DNA of 64,000 nt from an uncultured Opitutia bacterium. Its GTDB lineage: Bacteria; Verrucomicrobiota; Verrucomicrobiia; Opitutales; Opitutaceae. Numbering within the stretch: position 1 is the first letter of the stretch; the number at the start of each line of letters is the position of its first letter. Where the stretch lies: positions 1-64,000 of the forward strand of contig CAITWF010000054.1 of NCBI GenBank assembly GCA_903896015.1, read 5' to 3'. The notes under the pieces were generated by a model that saw nothing but the letters and a program-made list of their open reading frames with translations, had not been told where the DNA came from and made no database searches. A program made the translations under genes and the position numbers. This document shows positions 47,194 through 56,676 of this stretch, one piece after another.

Positions 47194-47958
47194 TTAAAGT
47201 CCCAGAGCTTTTTGGCGGTAGTGTTCGTCGGGACGACCGGCGATGCGCGCGACCTTCGCGGCGGTGAGGAAGCGAGGTTGGTCCCCGGCGGCAGCCGCGC
47301 CGACAAAAATCTCCGCGGACTTTGCGCCCATGAGGGTCGCGGCAAGGACGGACTCCGGTGTCGCGCCGAGCGCGATGAAGCCGTGGTTCTCGAGGAGAAT
47401 CACGCGCGGCGCGCGGGCGAGGCGCTCGATGAAGGCGACAACCGCCGCACGGATCGCCTGCGCAAGTTTCAGGCCCGGATCGGTGTAGGGCACAAAGACG
47501 CTCTCGACCCCGCAGCACACGATCTCGTCGGGGAAAAGCCGGCGCTTCGCGAACGTCCGCGCGTGTTTCGAGCAGAGGAGTTGGTTGACGGCGATCGGAT
47601 GCGTGTGGCCCACGAAATTCACGCCAGGGAGCGTGAGTAGATACGCGTGGAAGATCGCTTCGACGGAGGGCTTTTTCGCATCCGTGCTGAGCCGCGCAGC
47701 GAAGAGGGCGGCATCGATCGCCTCGTCGGTCATCGCCTTCTTGTCGAGCAGGGGCAGAAGAGCGCTGAAATTGCATTCAGTCACGCCCACGTCGCTGAGC
47801 GTGGCGAGATTGGAGCCGCTGGCTTTCACGAGAAACGTGTCCGGCGAGACGCGCACGGAGGTATTGCCCTCGCCTAAGATGGCGAGCCGGCGCTCTTCGC
47901 GGCCGAGTTGGTGCGAGAGTTCGAGGAGACGGTGGAGAGGATCGAGCGCGGCGGCCAT
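47194..47958 (-). CDS. Class II aldolase (fuculose/rhamnulose phosphate-type)
   Basis: The 254-residue protein has the class II aldolase/adducin core: LGEGNTSVR, the zinc ligands in VGHTHPIAVN and the catalytic region LLENHGFIALG. It probably cleaves a deoxysugar-1-phosphate, or is a related aldolase-fold enzyme. It lies 22 bp upstream of the bifunctional aldolase/dehydrogenase on the same strand, so both are in one operon. ATG 47958 is chosen; an in-frame ATG at 48006 would add 16 residues, and no strong SD decides between them. Two aldolases together may widen substrate range or include a regulatory paralogue. Confidence 0.85.
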   Translation of the reverse strand: MAAALDPLHRLLELSHQLGREERRLAILGEGNTSVRVSPDTFLVKASGSNLATLSDVGVTECNFSALLPLLDKKAMTDEAIDAALFAARLSTDAKKPSVEAIFHAYLLTLPGVNFVGHTHPIAVNQLLCSKHARTFAKRRLFPDEIVCCGVESVFVPYTDPGLKLAQAIRAAVVAFIERLARAPRVILLENHGFIALGATPESVLAATLMGAKSAEIFVGAAAAGDQPRFLTAAKVARIAGRPDEHYRQKALGL

Positions 47959-48063
47959 GAAGGGAGGACGCAAAGCCAATGATAGATTGTGGTAGTTTTC
48001 CACCATATTCTATCGCCGCGGTTCGGACAGTTCACCACCGATCCGACGGCGGCTCGGGCGGAC

Positions 48064-48906
48064 TCAGAGCAGCACGTTGTCGGTCAGCCGAACCTCGTCG
48101 ACCCACACGGCAATCGCGAGCAGTGTGCGACCGGGCACGATTTCCCGCATCGGCTCCATCGTCGCAGGGTCGACCATCGCCACGTAAATCACGCGCACGC
48201 GGCGGCGCTCGCCCAGCACATGCGTCGCTTCGGCAATCACTCGGTCCGTGCTCCGCACGCCTTGGGCGACCATCGCCTTTGCCTGGTCCAGCGCCGCGAA
48301 GATCGCCCGTGCATCCTGTCGCTGGTTCGGCGTCAGTTCGCGATTGCGCACACTGACGGCGAGGCCGTCAGCTTCCCGCACGGTCGGCACCACAACCACC
48401 TCGACTCCGAGTTGGCAGTCGTGGATCAATTTTTGCACGACGGCGACTTGCTGCGAATCCTTCTGACCCAGGACGAGGGCGTCCGGTTGCACCACGCTGA
48501 TCAATTTTGTGATCGCGGTGGCGACGCCGCGGAAATGCGTGGGGCGCGAAACTCCGCAGAGCGGTTTGCTCACCGCCTCCTCCGTCACGAACGTCGAATA
48601 GCCGCGCGGATAAAACTCATCCGTCGTCGGCATGAAGACCGCATCTACCTTCAGCTCGTCGCACTGCCTACAATCGGCATCCGGGCTGCGCGGGTAGCTG
48701 GCGAAATTTTCGCTGGGCCCGAAGGCCAGCGGGTTCACGAACACCGACACGACCACGGCCTGCCCGCGGGACCGTGCGGCCGTGATCAGCGCGGCGTGGC
48801 CCGCGTGCAGCGCACCCGAGGTCGGCACGAGCACGACGGATTTTCCTTCCGCGCGAAATCCCGCCACGGCGGTGCGCATCTCGGCAACAGTGATGATTTT
48901 TCTCAT
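48064..48906 (-). CDS. panC: Pantothenate synthetase
   Basis: The 280-residue enzyme joins pantoate and beta-alanine using ATP. The family motifs are recognisable but diverged: [13 protein letters not shown] where PTMGALHEGH is usual, [23 protein letters not shown] where EKDYQQ is usual, and SVRN where SSRN is usual. The histidines of the HxGH-type motif and the KD lysine are kept. It is divergent from dapL. panE lies nearby, but the sugar-catabolism genes separate them. Confidence 0.92.
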   Translation of the reverse strand: MRKIITVAEMRTAVAGFRAEGKSVVLVPTSGALHAGHAALITAARSRGQAVVVSVFVNPLAFGPSENFASYPRSPDADCRQCDELKVDAVFMPTTDEFYPRGYSTFVTEEAVSKPLCGVSRPTHFRGVATAITKLISVVQPDALVLGQKDSQQVAVVQKLIHDCQLGVEVVVVPTVREADGLAVSVRNRELTPNQRQDARAIFAALDQAKAMVAQGVRSTDRVIAEATHVLGERRRVRVIYVAMVDPATMEPMREIVPGRTLLAIAVWVDEVRLTDNVLL

Positions 48907-48990
48907 GGGGTGCGGGTCGGGGACAACGTCGGGCTTGAACTAACGGGCCGCGCTGCGTTTGTTCAAGTTTTTCGCCCGCTCTCTCCCACC

Positions 48991-50214
48991 ATGATCCGCA
49001 TCAACGAGAACTTCACCAAGCTCAAAGCTTCCTACCTTTTCAGCGACATTGCCAAGCGCGTGAACGCCTACGTCGCCGCGAATCCCTCGAAACCGATCAT
49101 CCGCCTCGGCATCGGCGACGTCACTGAGCCGCTCCCGCAAGTCTGCCTCGACGCGCTACACGCCGCCACCGACGAGATGGGCAAACGCGAAACGTTTAAG
49201 GGCTACGGTCCCGAGCAGGGCTATGCGTTCCTGCGCGACGCCATCGCGCAGCACGACTACGCCGCGCGCGGCTGCAAAATCGAGTCTGACGAAATCTTCA
49301 TCTCCGACGGCGCGAAATGCGACTGCGGCAACATCCAGGAAATCTTCGGTGCCGACATCCGCCTCGCGATCCCCGATCCTGTTTATCCCGTTTATATCGA
49401 CACCAACGTCATGGCCGGCCGCACCGGCGCCAACGTCGACGGCCGCTACTCCGGCGTCACCTACCTCGATAGCACGCCCGCCAACGGTTACGTCCCCGCG
49501 ATCCCCGACGTCGCGACCGATCTCATCTATCTCTGCTTCCCGAACAACCCGACCGGCGCCGTCGCCACCAAAGCGCAACTCGCCGCGTGGGTCGCCTACG
49601 CGAAGAAAAACAAAGCGATCATCCTCTTCGATTCCGCCTACGAAGCTTACATCCGCGACCCCGAAATTCCCCACTCCATCTACGAGATCGAGGGCGCGCG
49701 CGACGTCGCCCTCGAGTTCCGCAGCTTCTCCAAGACCGCCGGCTTCACCGGCACGCGTTGCGCCTACCTCGTCGTGCCAAAATCCGTCGTTGCCTACGAC
49801 GCCGCCGGCAACGCCCACCCCGTTCACGCGCTCTGGAACCGCCGCCACTCCACGAAATTCAACGGCGTCGCCTACCCGATCCAAAAAGCCGCCGCCGCGA
49901 TCTACACCGACGCCGGCCAGCAACAGACGAAGGCATTGATCGACCATTATCTCGGCAACGCGAAACTCATCCGCGACGCGATGACGAAGCTCGGCTTCAC
50001 CTGCATCGGCGGTGACAACGCGCCCTACCTCTGGATCAACACCGGCCGCGACTCATGGGAATTTTTCGACCTGCTGCTCAACCAGGCCCAGGTCGTCTGC
50101 ACCCCCGGCGCCGGCTTCGGCAAATGCGGCGAAGGCCACGTGCGCATCAGCGCCTTCAACTCCCGCGCCAACGTCGAGACCGCCCTCGCGCGCATCGCCG
50201 CGGCACTGAAGTAA
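48991..50214 (+). CDS. dapL: LL-diaminopimelate aminotransferase
   Basis: The 407-residue PLP enzyme converts tetrahydrodipicolinate to LL-diaminopimelate directly (the DapL route to lysine and peptidoglycan). It shows the N-terminus [43 protein letters not shown] and [10 protein letters not shown]. The PLP lysine is in [20 protein letters not shown] 48991 matches the family start; the frame is open far upstream but only antisense to panC. DapL is characteristic of several bacterial lineages including PVC bacteria. Confidence 0.96.
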   Translation: MIRINENFTKLKASYLFSDIAKRVNAYVAANPSKPIIRLGIGDVTEPLPQVCLDALHAATDEMGKRETFKGYGPEQGYAFLRDAIAQHDYAARGCKIESDEIFISDGAKCDCGNIQEIFGADIRLAIPDPVYPVYIDTNVMAGRTGANVDGRYSGVTYLDSTPANGYVPAIPDVATDLIYLCFPNNPTGAVATKAQLAAWVAYAKKNKAIILFDSAYEAYIRDPEIPHSIYEIEGARDVALEFRSFSKTAGFTGTRCAYLVVPKSVVAYDAAGNAHPVHALWNRRHSTKFNGVAYPIQKAAAAIYTDAGQQQTKALIDHYLGNAKLIRDAMTKLGFTCIGGDNAPYLWINTGRDSWEFFDLLLNQAQVVCTPGAGFGKCGEGHVRISAFNSRANVETALARIAAALK

Positions 50215-50233
50215 CTCGCAATACTTGCACGGC

Positions 50234-50525
50234 ATGAAGCCCAGTCTGCTGCTCTTACTGATGCTTTTTTGCTTTGGTTGCGCGCGAACAAAGCTGGATT
50301 TTTCCCAAGCCCATTAAAATACCGCGCCGGAATCTCGACTTCGAAGCACACAAGATTTTAGGCGAGCCAGACTCTGAGTGGAATTCACCTGAGCACGAAA
50401 CCCACTTGATTTATCTTCAGACGATCGACCGGGCCAAACCCCATCAATCGCCAGAAGGTTTTGAGATTATTTTCCGAGAAAATAGATCTATCAAGATCCA
50501 ACCCGTTGGAGTTTTTCACTCCTAG
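50234..50525 (+). pseudogene. Small lipoprotein gene with frameshift
   Basis: ATG 50234 opens a lipoprotein-like signal (MKPSLLLLLMLFCFGC) but the frame stops after 27 codons. A different frame then stays open to TAG at 50525 and encodes a plausible soluble domain (WIFPKPIKIPRRNLDFEAHK and onward). Removing one T from the T6 run at 50265-50270 joins both parts into one protein of about 96 residues, although it removes the lipobox cysteine; a shift slightly later would keep it. The segment is noticeably AT-richer than its neighbours. It could be a pseudogene, a phase-variable gene, or a sequencing error. Confidence 0.5.
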
Positions 50526-51160
50526 CCCTTCGACTTTGCTAGCGCCGTCGCGATCTCGCCGCTCAGTGCGGCGACGGCCTGGCTCAGCGCGGAGGCGAGC
50601 GAGGCCTCGTTCTTACCGTCCCACTTCAGATCGGTGGCCCGAAAATCGCCGTGCGACACGACCACCGCGGTCGCGCCCGTCGTCGCCAGACTCCAGGTCG
50701 CGCGAAAATAAACCGCGCCATCCGCCCCGCCCTCGCACGCGAGCACGCGCACTGTCAGCTCGTAATCATAATCGATTTCGACGGCCCGCAGCCCCGTCGC
50801 AAGCACCTCAGACGCCGCGCCGCGCGCCAGCAATTCCTCGCGCAGCACGCGGCCGATCCCGAATTCAAGCGGCTCGCCCCAGCGCGCATACTCGCGAAAC
50901 TCGATCTCGTTGTTGCTCCGCCGGACGATCATCGGCTTCGACTTGATGTAGCTCGCGAGCTCGATCGGCCGCAGATGCACCACGGGCGGCTTCGCCGCCA
51001 CGATCGTTTCGACGGCGGGCACCGAGAGTACGAAAAAACGCGTCGGATCGGACTGCGCCTCCGGCACGAGGTTGCAGCCACCCAGCGCCAGCATCCCGCC
51101 GAGCGCGAGCAATGATCCGAGCCTAAGCGCGCGCCGCGCTCCACGTTTTTCCGTTTTCAT
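50522..51160 (-). CDS. ABC-type transport auxiliary lipoprotein (PqiC/YmbA-like)
   Basis: The 212-residue lipoprotein has a signal peptide ending in a lipobox (LALGGC, Cys about 29). It has the YmbA-like fold start RFFVLSVPAVE and the pair HLRPIELASYIKSKPMIVRR. It completes the Mla/MCE operon (permease, ATPase, MCE, lipoprotein). It is probably an outer-membrane partner that receives lipids from the MCE protein. ATG 51160 lies 23 bp after the MCE stop; the longer upstream frame is not credible. Confidence 0.87.
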   Translation of the reverse strand: MKTEKRGARRALRLGSLLALGGMLALGGCNLVPEAQSDPTRFFVLSVPAVETIVAAKPPVVHLRPIELASYIKSKPMIVRRSNNEIEFREYARWGEPLEFGIGRVLREELLARGAASEVLATGLRAVEIDYDYELTVRVLACEGGADGAVYFRATWSLATTGATAVVVSHGDFRATDLKWDGKNEASLASALSQAVAALSGEIATALAKSKG

Positions 51161-51183
51161 CCGTAAGTTCTCGGTTTCGGTTT

Positions 51184-52185
51184 TCACTTGGGCTGTTTTT
51201 TTCCGGTGATGAGCGCGTTCGGGTTGCGCTCGAGGAAATCCGCTAGCCGCTTCACCGCGTCCGCCGCTTCGTTGATTTGCTCCAGCGTGCCGACAAGTTC
51301 GTCGCCGAGGCCGTTGTGCGAGGCGATGAACTTCCGCGCCGCCATCGCCGTCTGGTTGAACGATTCGATCGCCGTCTTCGCCTGCGCGAGCGTCTCGGTC
51401 AGCTCCTTGCCGGCGGGCACGACCTGCGTGTCGAGCTTCGCCAGCACGCCGCGCAACTCGGCGATCGCGGAGTTCAGATTGGTGAAGGTCTGCTTGATTT
51501 CCGGCGTGGTCGCGAGTGCGTCGAGATCCGCGCCGGTTTTCCTCCACTGCTCGGCGACGCCCTTGAGATCGACGCCGTCGAGCTTCTTGCGCGACTCGGC
51601 GGCGAGTTGCGTGACCTCGCGGGCGATGCCGGCGAAATCCACCTTCTTCAAGTTCGCGAGAATTTCGCTGGCGCTGTTTTGAAACTCGGTAATCGCCGAG
51701 GTCACGGCCGGCACGACGACATATTTCAGCTCGGTCACCTTCTCGTCGACCGGGTATTCCTTCGGACTGTAGAAATCCAATTCGACAAACAGCAGGCCGG
51801 TCGCGAGGCCGAGCACCCCGAGTTGCGCGCGCAGCCCGCGATCAACGAGCGTCTGCAGCTCGGCGCGGTTGGACACATCAATGACGCTGCCCCTCGGGTC
51901 TGTCATCTTGTCGCGGCTGAACTCGCACACGACGGCGACGACGGACTGGTTCGTCTTCTCGTCGTAGCGAATGTTGAGATCCGCCACGCGACCGACGCGC
52001 ACGCCGCGCAGCTTCACCGGCGATCCCAGATCGAGTCCGTGAATCGACTCGTTAAAGTAGACCACGAACCGCTGCGGCTTGGAAAAAAAACTGATGCCGC
52101 CGAACGTCAGCAGCGCCACAATGCCGAGCGCAAACGCGCCAATCACGAACGCGCCGACGGTGGCTGGGCTGATCTTGGTGTTCAC
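51184..52185 (-). CDS. MCE (MlaD-like) lipid-transport protein
   Basis: The 333-residue protein has one N-terminal membrane helix (about 11-33), an MCE domain (about 38-118: FVVYFNESIHGLDLGSPVKL), and a long helical C-terminus. It probably forms the periplasmic hexameric or bridging component of a Mla-type transporter. It lies between the ATPase and lipoprotein genes on the same strand, 42 bp from the former. Confidence 0.9.
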   Translation of the reverse strand: MNTKISPATVGAFVIGAFALGIVALLTFGGISFFSKPQRFVVYFNESIHGLDLGSPVKLRGVRVGRVADLNIRYDEKTNQSVVAVVCEFSRDKMTDPRGSVIDVSNRAELQTLVDRGLRAQLGVLGLATGLLFVELDFYSPKEYPVDEKVTELKYVVVPAVTSAITEFQNSASEILANLKKVDFAGIAREVTQLAAESRKKLDGVDLKGVAEQWRKTGADLDALATTPEIKQTFTNLNSAIAELRGVLAKLDTQVVPAGKELTETLAQAKTAIESFNQTAMAARKFIASHNGLGDELVGTLEQINEAADAVKRLADFLERNPNALITGKKQPK

Positions 52186-52227
52186 GGAGGGAAGAGTTAA
52201 GCGGGTCGCGCGGGTTGGGGGAAGATT

Positions 52228-53010
52228 TTACTGTGTCGGGCGCTCTACCCTGCGCAAAAATTCCGATACGCGCGGATCGCGACTGTGGTCGGCCAGTTCC
52301 ACCGGCCGGCCCTCGGCAATCACGCCTTTCGCCCCGCGGTCCAGCATCACGACCCGATCGGCGATGCTGAAAATCGACGCCAATTCGTGCGAGACAACGA
52401 CGATCGTCGTCCCGAAGTTTTCGCGCACCTGGAGAATCAGCTCGTCAAGCTTGCGCGAGGTCACCGGATCGAGCCCGGCCGAAGGCTCGTCGAAAAACAC
52501 GATTGCCGGATCGAGCGCGAGGGCGCGCGCGAGGCCCGCGCGTTTCTTCATGCCGCCGCTAATCTCCGCCGGATAATAATCCTCGAAGCCACCCAGCCCG
52601 ACCTGCGCGAGCTTGAGCGTGGCGAGCTCTTCGACTTCGCGCTTCGTCAGCGTCGTGTATTCCTCCAGCGGCAGCGCCACGTTTTGCCGCAGGGTCAGCG
52701 ACGTCCAGAGTGCGCCGCTCTGAAACAACATGCCGAACGTCCGCAGTTGCGCGCGCCGCGACGCCGGATCGGCCGCGCTGAAGGGCTGGCCGAAAAACTT
52801 CACGCTGCCCTTCGTCGGGCGGTTCAGCCCCACCATGTGACGCAGCAGCGTGCTTTTGCCGCAGCCGGAGCCGCCGATGATGAAGAACACCTCGCCGCGC
52901 GCGATCGTGAGCGACACGTTGCTCAGCACGACCTCGCCCTCGTAGCCGCACTCAAGGTTTTCCACTTCGATCGCAGGCGCGTCGGGCAAGGGGGTGGTTA
53001 GATCGCTCAT
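52228..53010 (-). CDS. MlaF-like ABC transporter ATPase
   Basis: The 260-residue ATPase has Walker A GGSGCGKSTLLRHMVGL, the signature EISGGMKKRAGLARALAL and Walker B IVFFDEPSAGLDPVTS, followed by the switch histidine in VVVSHEL. The FQSGALWTSLTLRQNV segment is typical of MlaF-type subunits. ATG 53010 is used; the frame continues to a non-ATG start at 53034. It drives lipid movement with the MlaE-like permease, whose stop lies 13 bp upstream. Confidence 0.94.
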   Translation of the reverse strand: MSDLTTPLPDAPAIEVENLECGYEGEVVLSNVSLTIARGEVFFIIGGSGCGKSTLLRHMVGLNRPTKGSVKFFGQPFSAADPASRRAQLRTFGMLFQSGALWTSLTLRQNVALPLEEYTTLTKREVEELATLKLAQVGLGGFEDYYPAEISGGMKKRAGLARALALDPAIVFFDEPSAGLDPVTSRKLDELILQVRENFGTTIVVVSHELASIFSIADRVVMLDRGAKGVIAEGRPVELADHSRDPRVSEFLRRVERPTQ

Positions 53011-53023
53011 GCGGGGATTCGGC

Positions 53024-54151
53024 TCACCAGCCAAGAATGTTAAACACCACCGCGAAAATCGCGTCCGCCACCACGAGCAGCAGCAGCGCAGTCACCACGG
53101 CCGAAGTCGCCGCGCGGCCCACGCCCGCCGCGCTCCGCTCCGCCTGCAAACCGCGCAGACAACCCGCCAGCCCGATGATCAGTCCAAACGCGATCGCCTT
53201 GATCACACCCGTCGCGATGTCCGACAGATCGACGATGGTCAGCATCTCGACCCAGTAGGCCGTGGGCGGAATCGAAAGCAGGCCGAGCGCAACGCTCATG
53301 CCGCCGAGCATGCCGAGCGCGTTGGCGTAGATCGCGAGCAGCGGCATCATCACGCCCAGCGCAAAAATCCGCGGCAGCACGAGAAACTGCACCACGGGGA
53401 TACCGACGACCTCGAGCGCGTCGATTTCCTCGTTGGCGCGCATGTTACCGAGCGTCGCCGCAAACGCCGCACCCGTCCGGCCCGCGAGCACGACCGCCGT
53501 CATCACCGCGCCCATCTCGCGCACCATCGAGAGCCCGATCAGATCGGCGATGTAGATGTCGCCGCCATAAAGTCGCAGCACGATCGCGCCGGTGTAGGCC
53601 AGCGTCACGCCCACCAGGAAGCTAATCAGGCTCACGATCGGCAGCGCCATCGCACCGCACTGCTGCATCTCGGAAAGGCAGTCGCGCCAGCGAAACTTCG
53701 CCGGGTTCTCCGCGAGCCGGCGGGCCCCGAGCGTGCACTCGCCAACGAAATGCGAGATCGCCTTCGCCTGCGCGACGGCGTTTTGCGTCGCGAGCCCAAC
53801 CGTAGTGATGAAATTTTCCGACCGATCGAACGGCACGCTCGTCTCGTGTGACGCCGCGAGCTGCGCGAGGAGCGTGCGGATTTTTTCCGGGAGGGCGTCG
53901 ACGTCGCAATAGGCTCCGGTTTCGCGGCACCACTGCTGAATCTCAAATAAAAACAGCAGCAACGCGCTATCCCATTTCTCCACCGCCTCGACCGTCAGCC
54001 GCACGCGCGCCGGGTTCTTTGCGCCCAGCAAGGCGCGCCACGCCGGCCGCGGGGCCGTGATCTGCCAGGTGCCCGCCAGCGCGATCTCGCAGGCGTCGCC
54101 GTCGGCTTTCACCGACGCGCGGGCGCTCAGAAGCTCGGGGTTGGCAGACAT
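53024..54151 (-). CDS. MlaE-like permease with N-terminal STAS domain
   Basis: The 375-residue protein has a STAS-like domain (about 10-105) followed by an MlaE permease with five or six helices. It carries the family signatures SMVREMGAVMTAVVLAGRTG and ANEEIDALEVVGIPVVQF. In other organisms the STAS domain (MlaB) is separate; here it is fused. It is first in the permease-ATPase-MCE-lipoprotein operon and divergent from the HAD gene. ATG 54151 is the best start. Confidence 0.92.
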   Translation of the reverse strand: MSANPELLSARASVKADGDACEIALAGTWQITAPRPAWRALLGAKNPARVRLTVEAVEKWDSALLLFLFEIQQWCRETGAYCDVDALPEKIRTLLAQLAASHETSVPFDRSENFITTVGLATQNAVAQAKAISHFVGECTLGARRLAENPAKFRWRDCLSEMQQCGAMALPIVSLISFLVGVTLAYTGAIVLRLYGGDIYIADLIGLSMVREMGAVMTAVVLAGRTGAAFAATLGNMRANEEIDALEVVGIPVVQFLVLPRIFALGVMMPLLAIYANALGMLGGMSVALGLLSIPPTAYWVEMLTIVDLSDIATGVIKAIAFGLIIGLAGCLRGLQAERSAAGVGRAATSAVVTALLLLVVADAIFAVVFNILGW

Positions 54152-54206
54152 CCCCCGCACTTTCACTCGTGACACGGCCCGCCGCCAAACCAAATCTAAG
54201 GCCTGA

Positions 54207-54848
54207 ATGGCGCGCTTCGACACCTTACTCTTCGATCTCGACGGCACCCTCATCGATCATTTCGCCGCGATCCAGCGCGCGCACACGCACACGATGACGC
54301 AACTCGGCCTCCCGCCGCCGACGATGGAACAAGTCCACCGCGCCGTCGGCGGCGGCCTCGAAACCGCCATCGAGCGACTCGTCGGCCGCGAACGTCTCGC
54401 CGCCGCCCTGCCGATTTATCGGGCGTATTGGGACGCCACGATGCTCGACGACGTCAAGCTGCTGCCGGGCGCACGTGAATTGCTCGCGGACTTGCACGCG
54501 AGTGGCGCGACACTGGCCGTCTTCACCAACAAACTCGGCACCTCGTCGCGCCTCATCTGCGATCACCTCGTCATCACGCCGTTTTTCAGCGCGATCGTCG
54601 GCGCCAAGGACACCGCGTGGCTCAAGCCGCAGTCGGAGTTTACAAACTACATCCTGAAAAAACTCGCCGCGTCGCCCGCGACCACGCTGCTGGTCGGCGA
54701 TTCGACTTACGACGTGGAAGCCGCGCGCAACGGCGGCTTCCCCTGCTGGGCCGTGACGACCGGCACGCACAACGGCGACCAACTGCACGCGGCCGGCGCC
54801 GAAAAAGTCTTCCTCGATTTGATCGCGTTGCGCGCCGCGCTGGACTGA
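54207..54848 (+). CDS. HAD hydrolase, phosphoglycolate phosphatase-like
   Basis: The 213-residue phosphatase carries all HAD motifs: nucleophile DLDGTLID, VFTNK, the lysine in AWLKPQ, and the acidic pair in VGDSTYDVEAA. The alpha cap region (about 15-85) fits the Gph/phosphoglycolate group. Substrate is not certain. It is divergent from the Mla operon and 34 bp upstream of the sugar porter gene, with which it may be cotranscribed. Confidence 0.88.
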   Translation: MARFDTLLFDLDGTLIDHFAAIQRAHTHTMTQLGLPPPTMEQVHRAVGGGLETAIERLVGRERLAAALPIYRAYWDATMLDDVKLLPGARELLADLHASGATLAVFTNKLGTSSRLICDHLVITPFFSAIVGAKDTAWLKPQSEFTNYILKKLAASPATTLLVGDSTYDVEAARNGGFPCWAVTTGTHNGDQLHAAGAEKVFLDLIALRAALD

Positions 54849-54882
54849 CGCCACCGAATCCACCACGTTCGCCGCCACCCCA

Positions 54883-56673
54883 ATGAGTTCATCTTCGACC
54901 CTCAATTCCGCGCACTCCGGCTACAATCGCTTTCTCCTCCTTGTCGCCGGCCTCGGCGGCCTGCTCTATGGCGTCGATGTCGGTATCATCGCGAGCGCGC
55001 TGCCCTACCTTGAAGCGACCTCCGGGCTCAACGCCGGCCAGCTCTCCTTCATCGTCGCGGCGGTGCTGCTCGGCAGCGTGATCTCCACGCTCTTTGCCGG
55101 CACGCTCGCCGATTGGATGGGCCGCAAATACCTGATGGCACTCAGCGGCGTGCTCTTCGTCGTGAGCATTCCTATGATCGCGCTCTCGCACGGCTACGGC
55201 GCACTCGTGCTCGGCCGTTTGATGCAGGGCGTCAGTGCCGGCCTCATCGGCGTCGTGATTCCGCTTTACCTCGCCGAGTGTCTCTCGAAAGACGATCGCG
55301 GCAAGGGCACCGGTATTTTTCAATGGCTGCTCACGGCCGGCATCGTGACCGCCGCCGCAATCGGAATCTATTTTAGCTATCGCGTCGATCAGGTCTCGAA
55401 GCTCGGCGATGCCGCGAAGCTCCTCGCGTTCAAGGACACCGCGTGGCGCAGCATCTTTTGGGTTTCGCTTCCGCCTGGCGTGCTTTTCGTCATCGGCAGC
55501 TTCATGGTGGCCGAGTCGCCGCGCTGGCTCTACCGTCGCGGAAAAATCGACGCCGCCCGCGCCGCACTCCTCCGCTCGCGCAGCGGCGAACAAGCCGAAA
55601 TCGAACTCAAGGAAATGGCCACGACCATCGCCGCCGAACAGGCCGGCTCGACGTCGGGCACCGGCGGCAGCGGCTCGCTCCTACAGCGCAAATACGTCAT
55701 ACCGTTCGTCCTCGCCTGCATCATCCTCGCCTGCAATCAGGCCACCGGCGTCAACTCGATCATCGGCTACAACACCACGATCCTCCTGCAAAGCGGCCTC
55801 TCCGACGTCGCCGCGCACTGGGGCTACCTGATTCTCACGTCGGTGAATTTCCTCGTCACAATGGCCGGCGTCGCGCTCGTCGATCTCAAAGGCCGCAAAT
55901 TTCTCCTCTCCGTCGGCAGCGCCGGCATCATCGTCTCGCTGCTCGTCGTCGGCGCGCTCTTCCGCGGCAATGAAAAACTTCGCGTCGACACCGGTGCCGC
56001 CGTGCAGGCGCTCGTCACGAGCGATCAGAAAGCGAGCCTCTCCTTCAACCAAGCCGCTGCTGACAAACTCCTCGCCTCGGCCGGCGACGCGGGTCGCGCT
56101 CTCGTCGGCAAGCCTTCCACGCTCGTCGTGATTTATTCCTACGGCGACTTCCGCGCCGCGACGAGCGTCGCACGCTCCGATGAGCCCACCGCGAAACCCG
56201 TCGAACTGACCCGCGAAAGCTGCATCCCGTCGACTTCGGTCGAAGCGTTTTTCAAGAACCCCTTCGCCGATCTCACTGCCGCGCGCACCGCACCGCTCAA
56301 GATCGAAAACGCGCTCATCACGCCCGTGCCGAGCGAGTCCAACGGCTGGATCACCGCCATCGCGATCTTCGCGTTTATGGCGTGCTTCGCGATCGGGCCG
56401 GGCGTCTGCGTGTGGCTCGCGTTGTCCGAGCTGATGCCGACCCGCATCCGCTCGAACGGCATGAGCATCGCGCTCCTGATCAACCAGGCCGTCTCGACGA
56501 CGATCGCCGCGGTGTTTCTGCCGACGGTCGGCCGCTATGGCTACTCGACGATGTTTTTCGCCTTCGCGGGCTGCACGGTCGTTTATTTTATCACGGCCGC
56601 GTTTTTCCTCCCCGAGACGAAGGGCCGCACGCTCGAGGAAATCGAGGAGCACTTCGCCAAGGGCGCGAAGTAA
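54883..56673 (+). CDS. MFS sugar porter with enlarged extracytoplasmic loop
   Basis: The 596-residue transporter has sugar-porter signatures: YGVDVGIIASALPYL, the DWMGRK loop, AESPRWLY, NQATGVNSIIGYN and the C-terminal PETKGRTLEEIE. Twelve helices are expected. An extra stretch of about 120 mostly polar residues lies at about 367-487 between helices 9 and 10, which makes the protein longer than the usual 450-500. It probably imports a pentose or hexose by proton symport. It is convergent with the DUF2721 gene with 3 bp between. Confidence 0.91.
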   Translation: MSSSSTLNSAHSGYNRFLLLVAGLGGLLYGVDVGIIASALPYLEATSGLNAGQLSFIVAAVLLGSVISTLFAGTLADWMGRKYLMALSGVLFVVSIPMIALSHGYGALVLGRLMQGVSAGLIGVVIPLYLAECLSKDDRGKGTGIFQWLLTAGIVTAAAIGIYFSYRVDQVSKLGDAAKLLAFKDTAWRSIFWVSLPPGVLFVIGSFMVAESPRWLYRRGKIDAARAALLRSRSGEQAEIELKEMATTIAAEQAGSTSGTGGSGSLLQRKYVIPFVLACIILACNQATGVNSIIGYNTTILLQSGLSDVAAHWGYLILTSVNFLVTMAGVALVDLKGRKFLLSVGSAGIIVSLLVVGALFRGNEKLRVDTGAAVQALVTSDQKASLSFNQAAADKLLASAGDAGRALVGKPSTLVVIYSYGDFRAATSVARSDEPTAKPVELTRESCIPSTSVEAFFKNPFADLTAARTAPLKIENALITPVPSESNGWITAIAIFAFMACFAIGPGVCVWLALSELMPTRIRSNGMSIALLINQAVSTTIAAVFLPTVGRYGYSTMFFAFAGCTVVYFITAAFFLPETKGRTLEEIEEHFAKGAK

Positions 56674-56676
56674 GCC

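Noticed and set aside
47980-48006. TGGT/ACCA inverted repeat upstream of the class II aldolase as a regulator site
   Set aside because: Only four base pairs match in each arm and it overlaps an alternative start codon, so support is too weak.
47989-48990. 334-codon N-terminal extension in the dapL frame
   Set aside because: The extension is antisense to panC. DapL proteins begin at [11 protein letters not shown] (48991).
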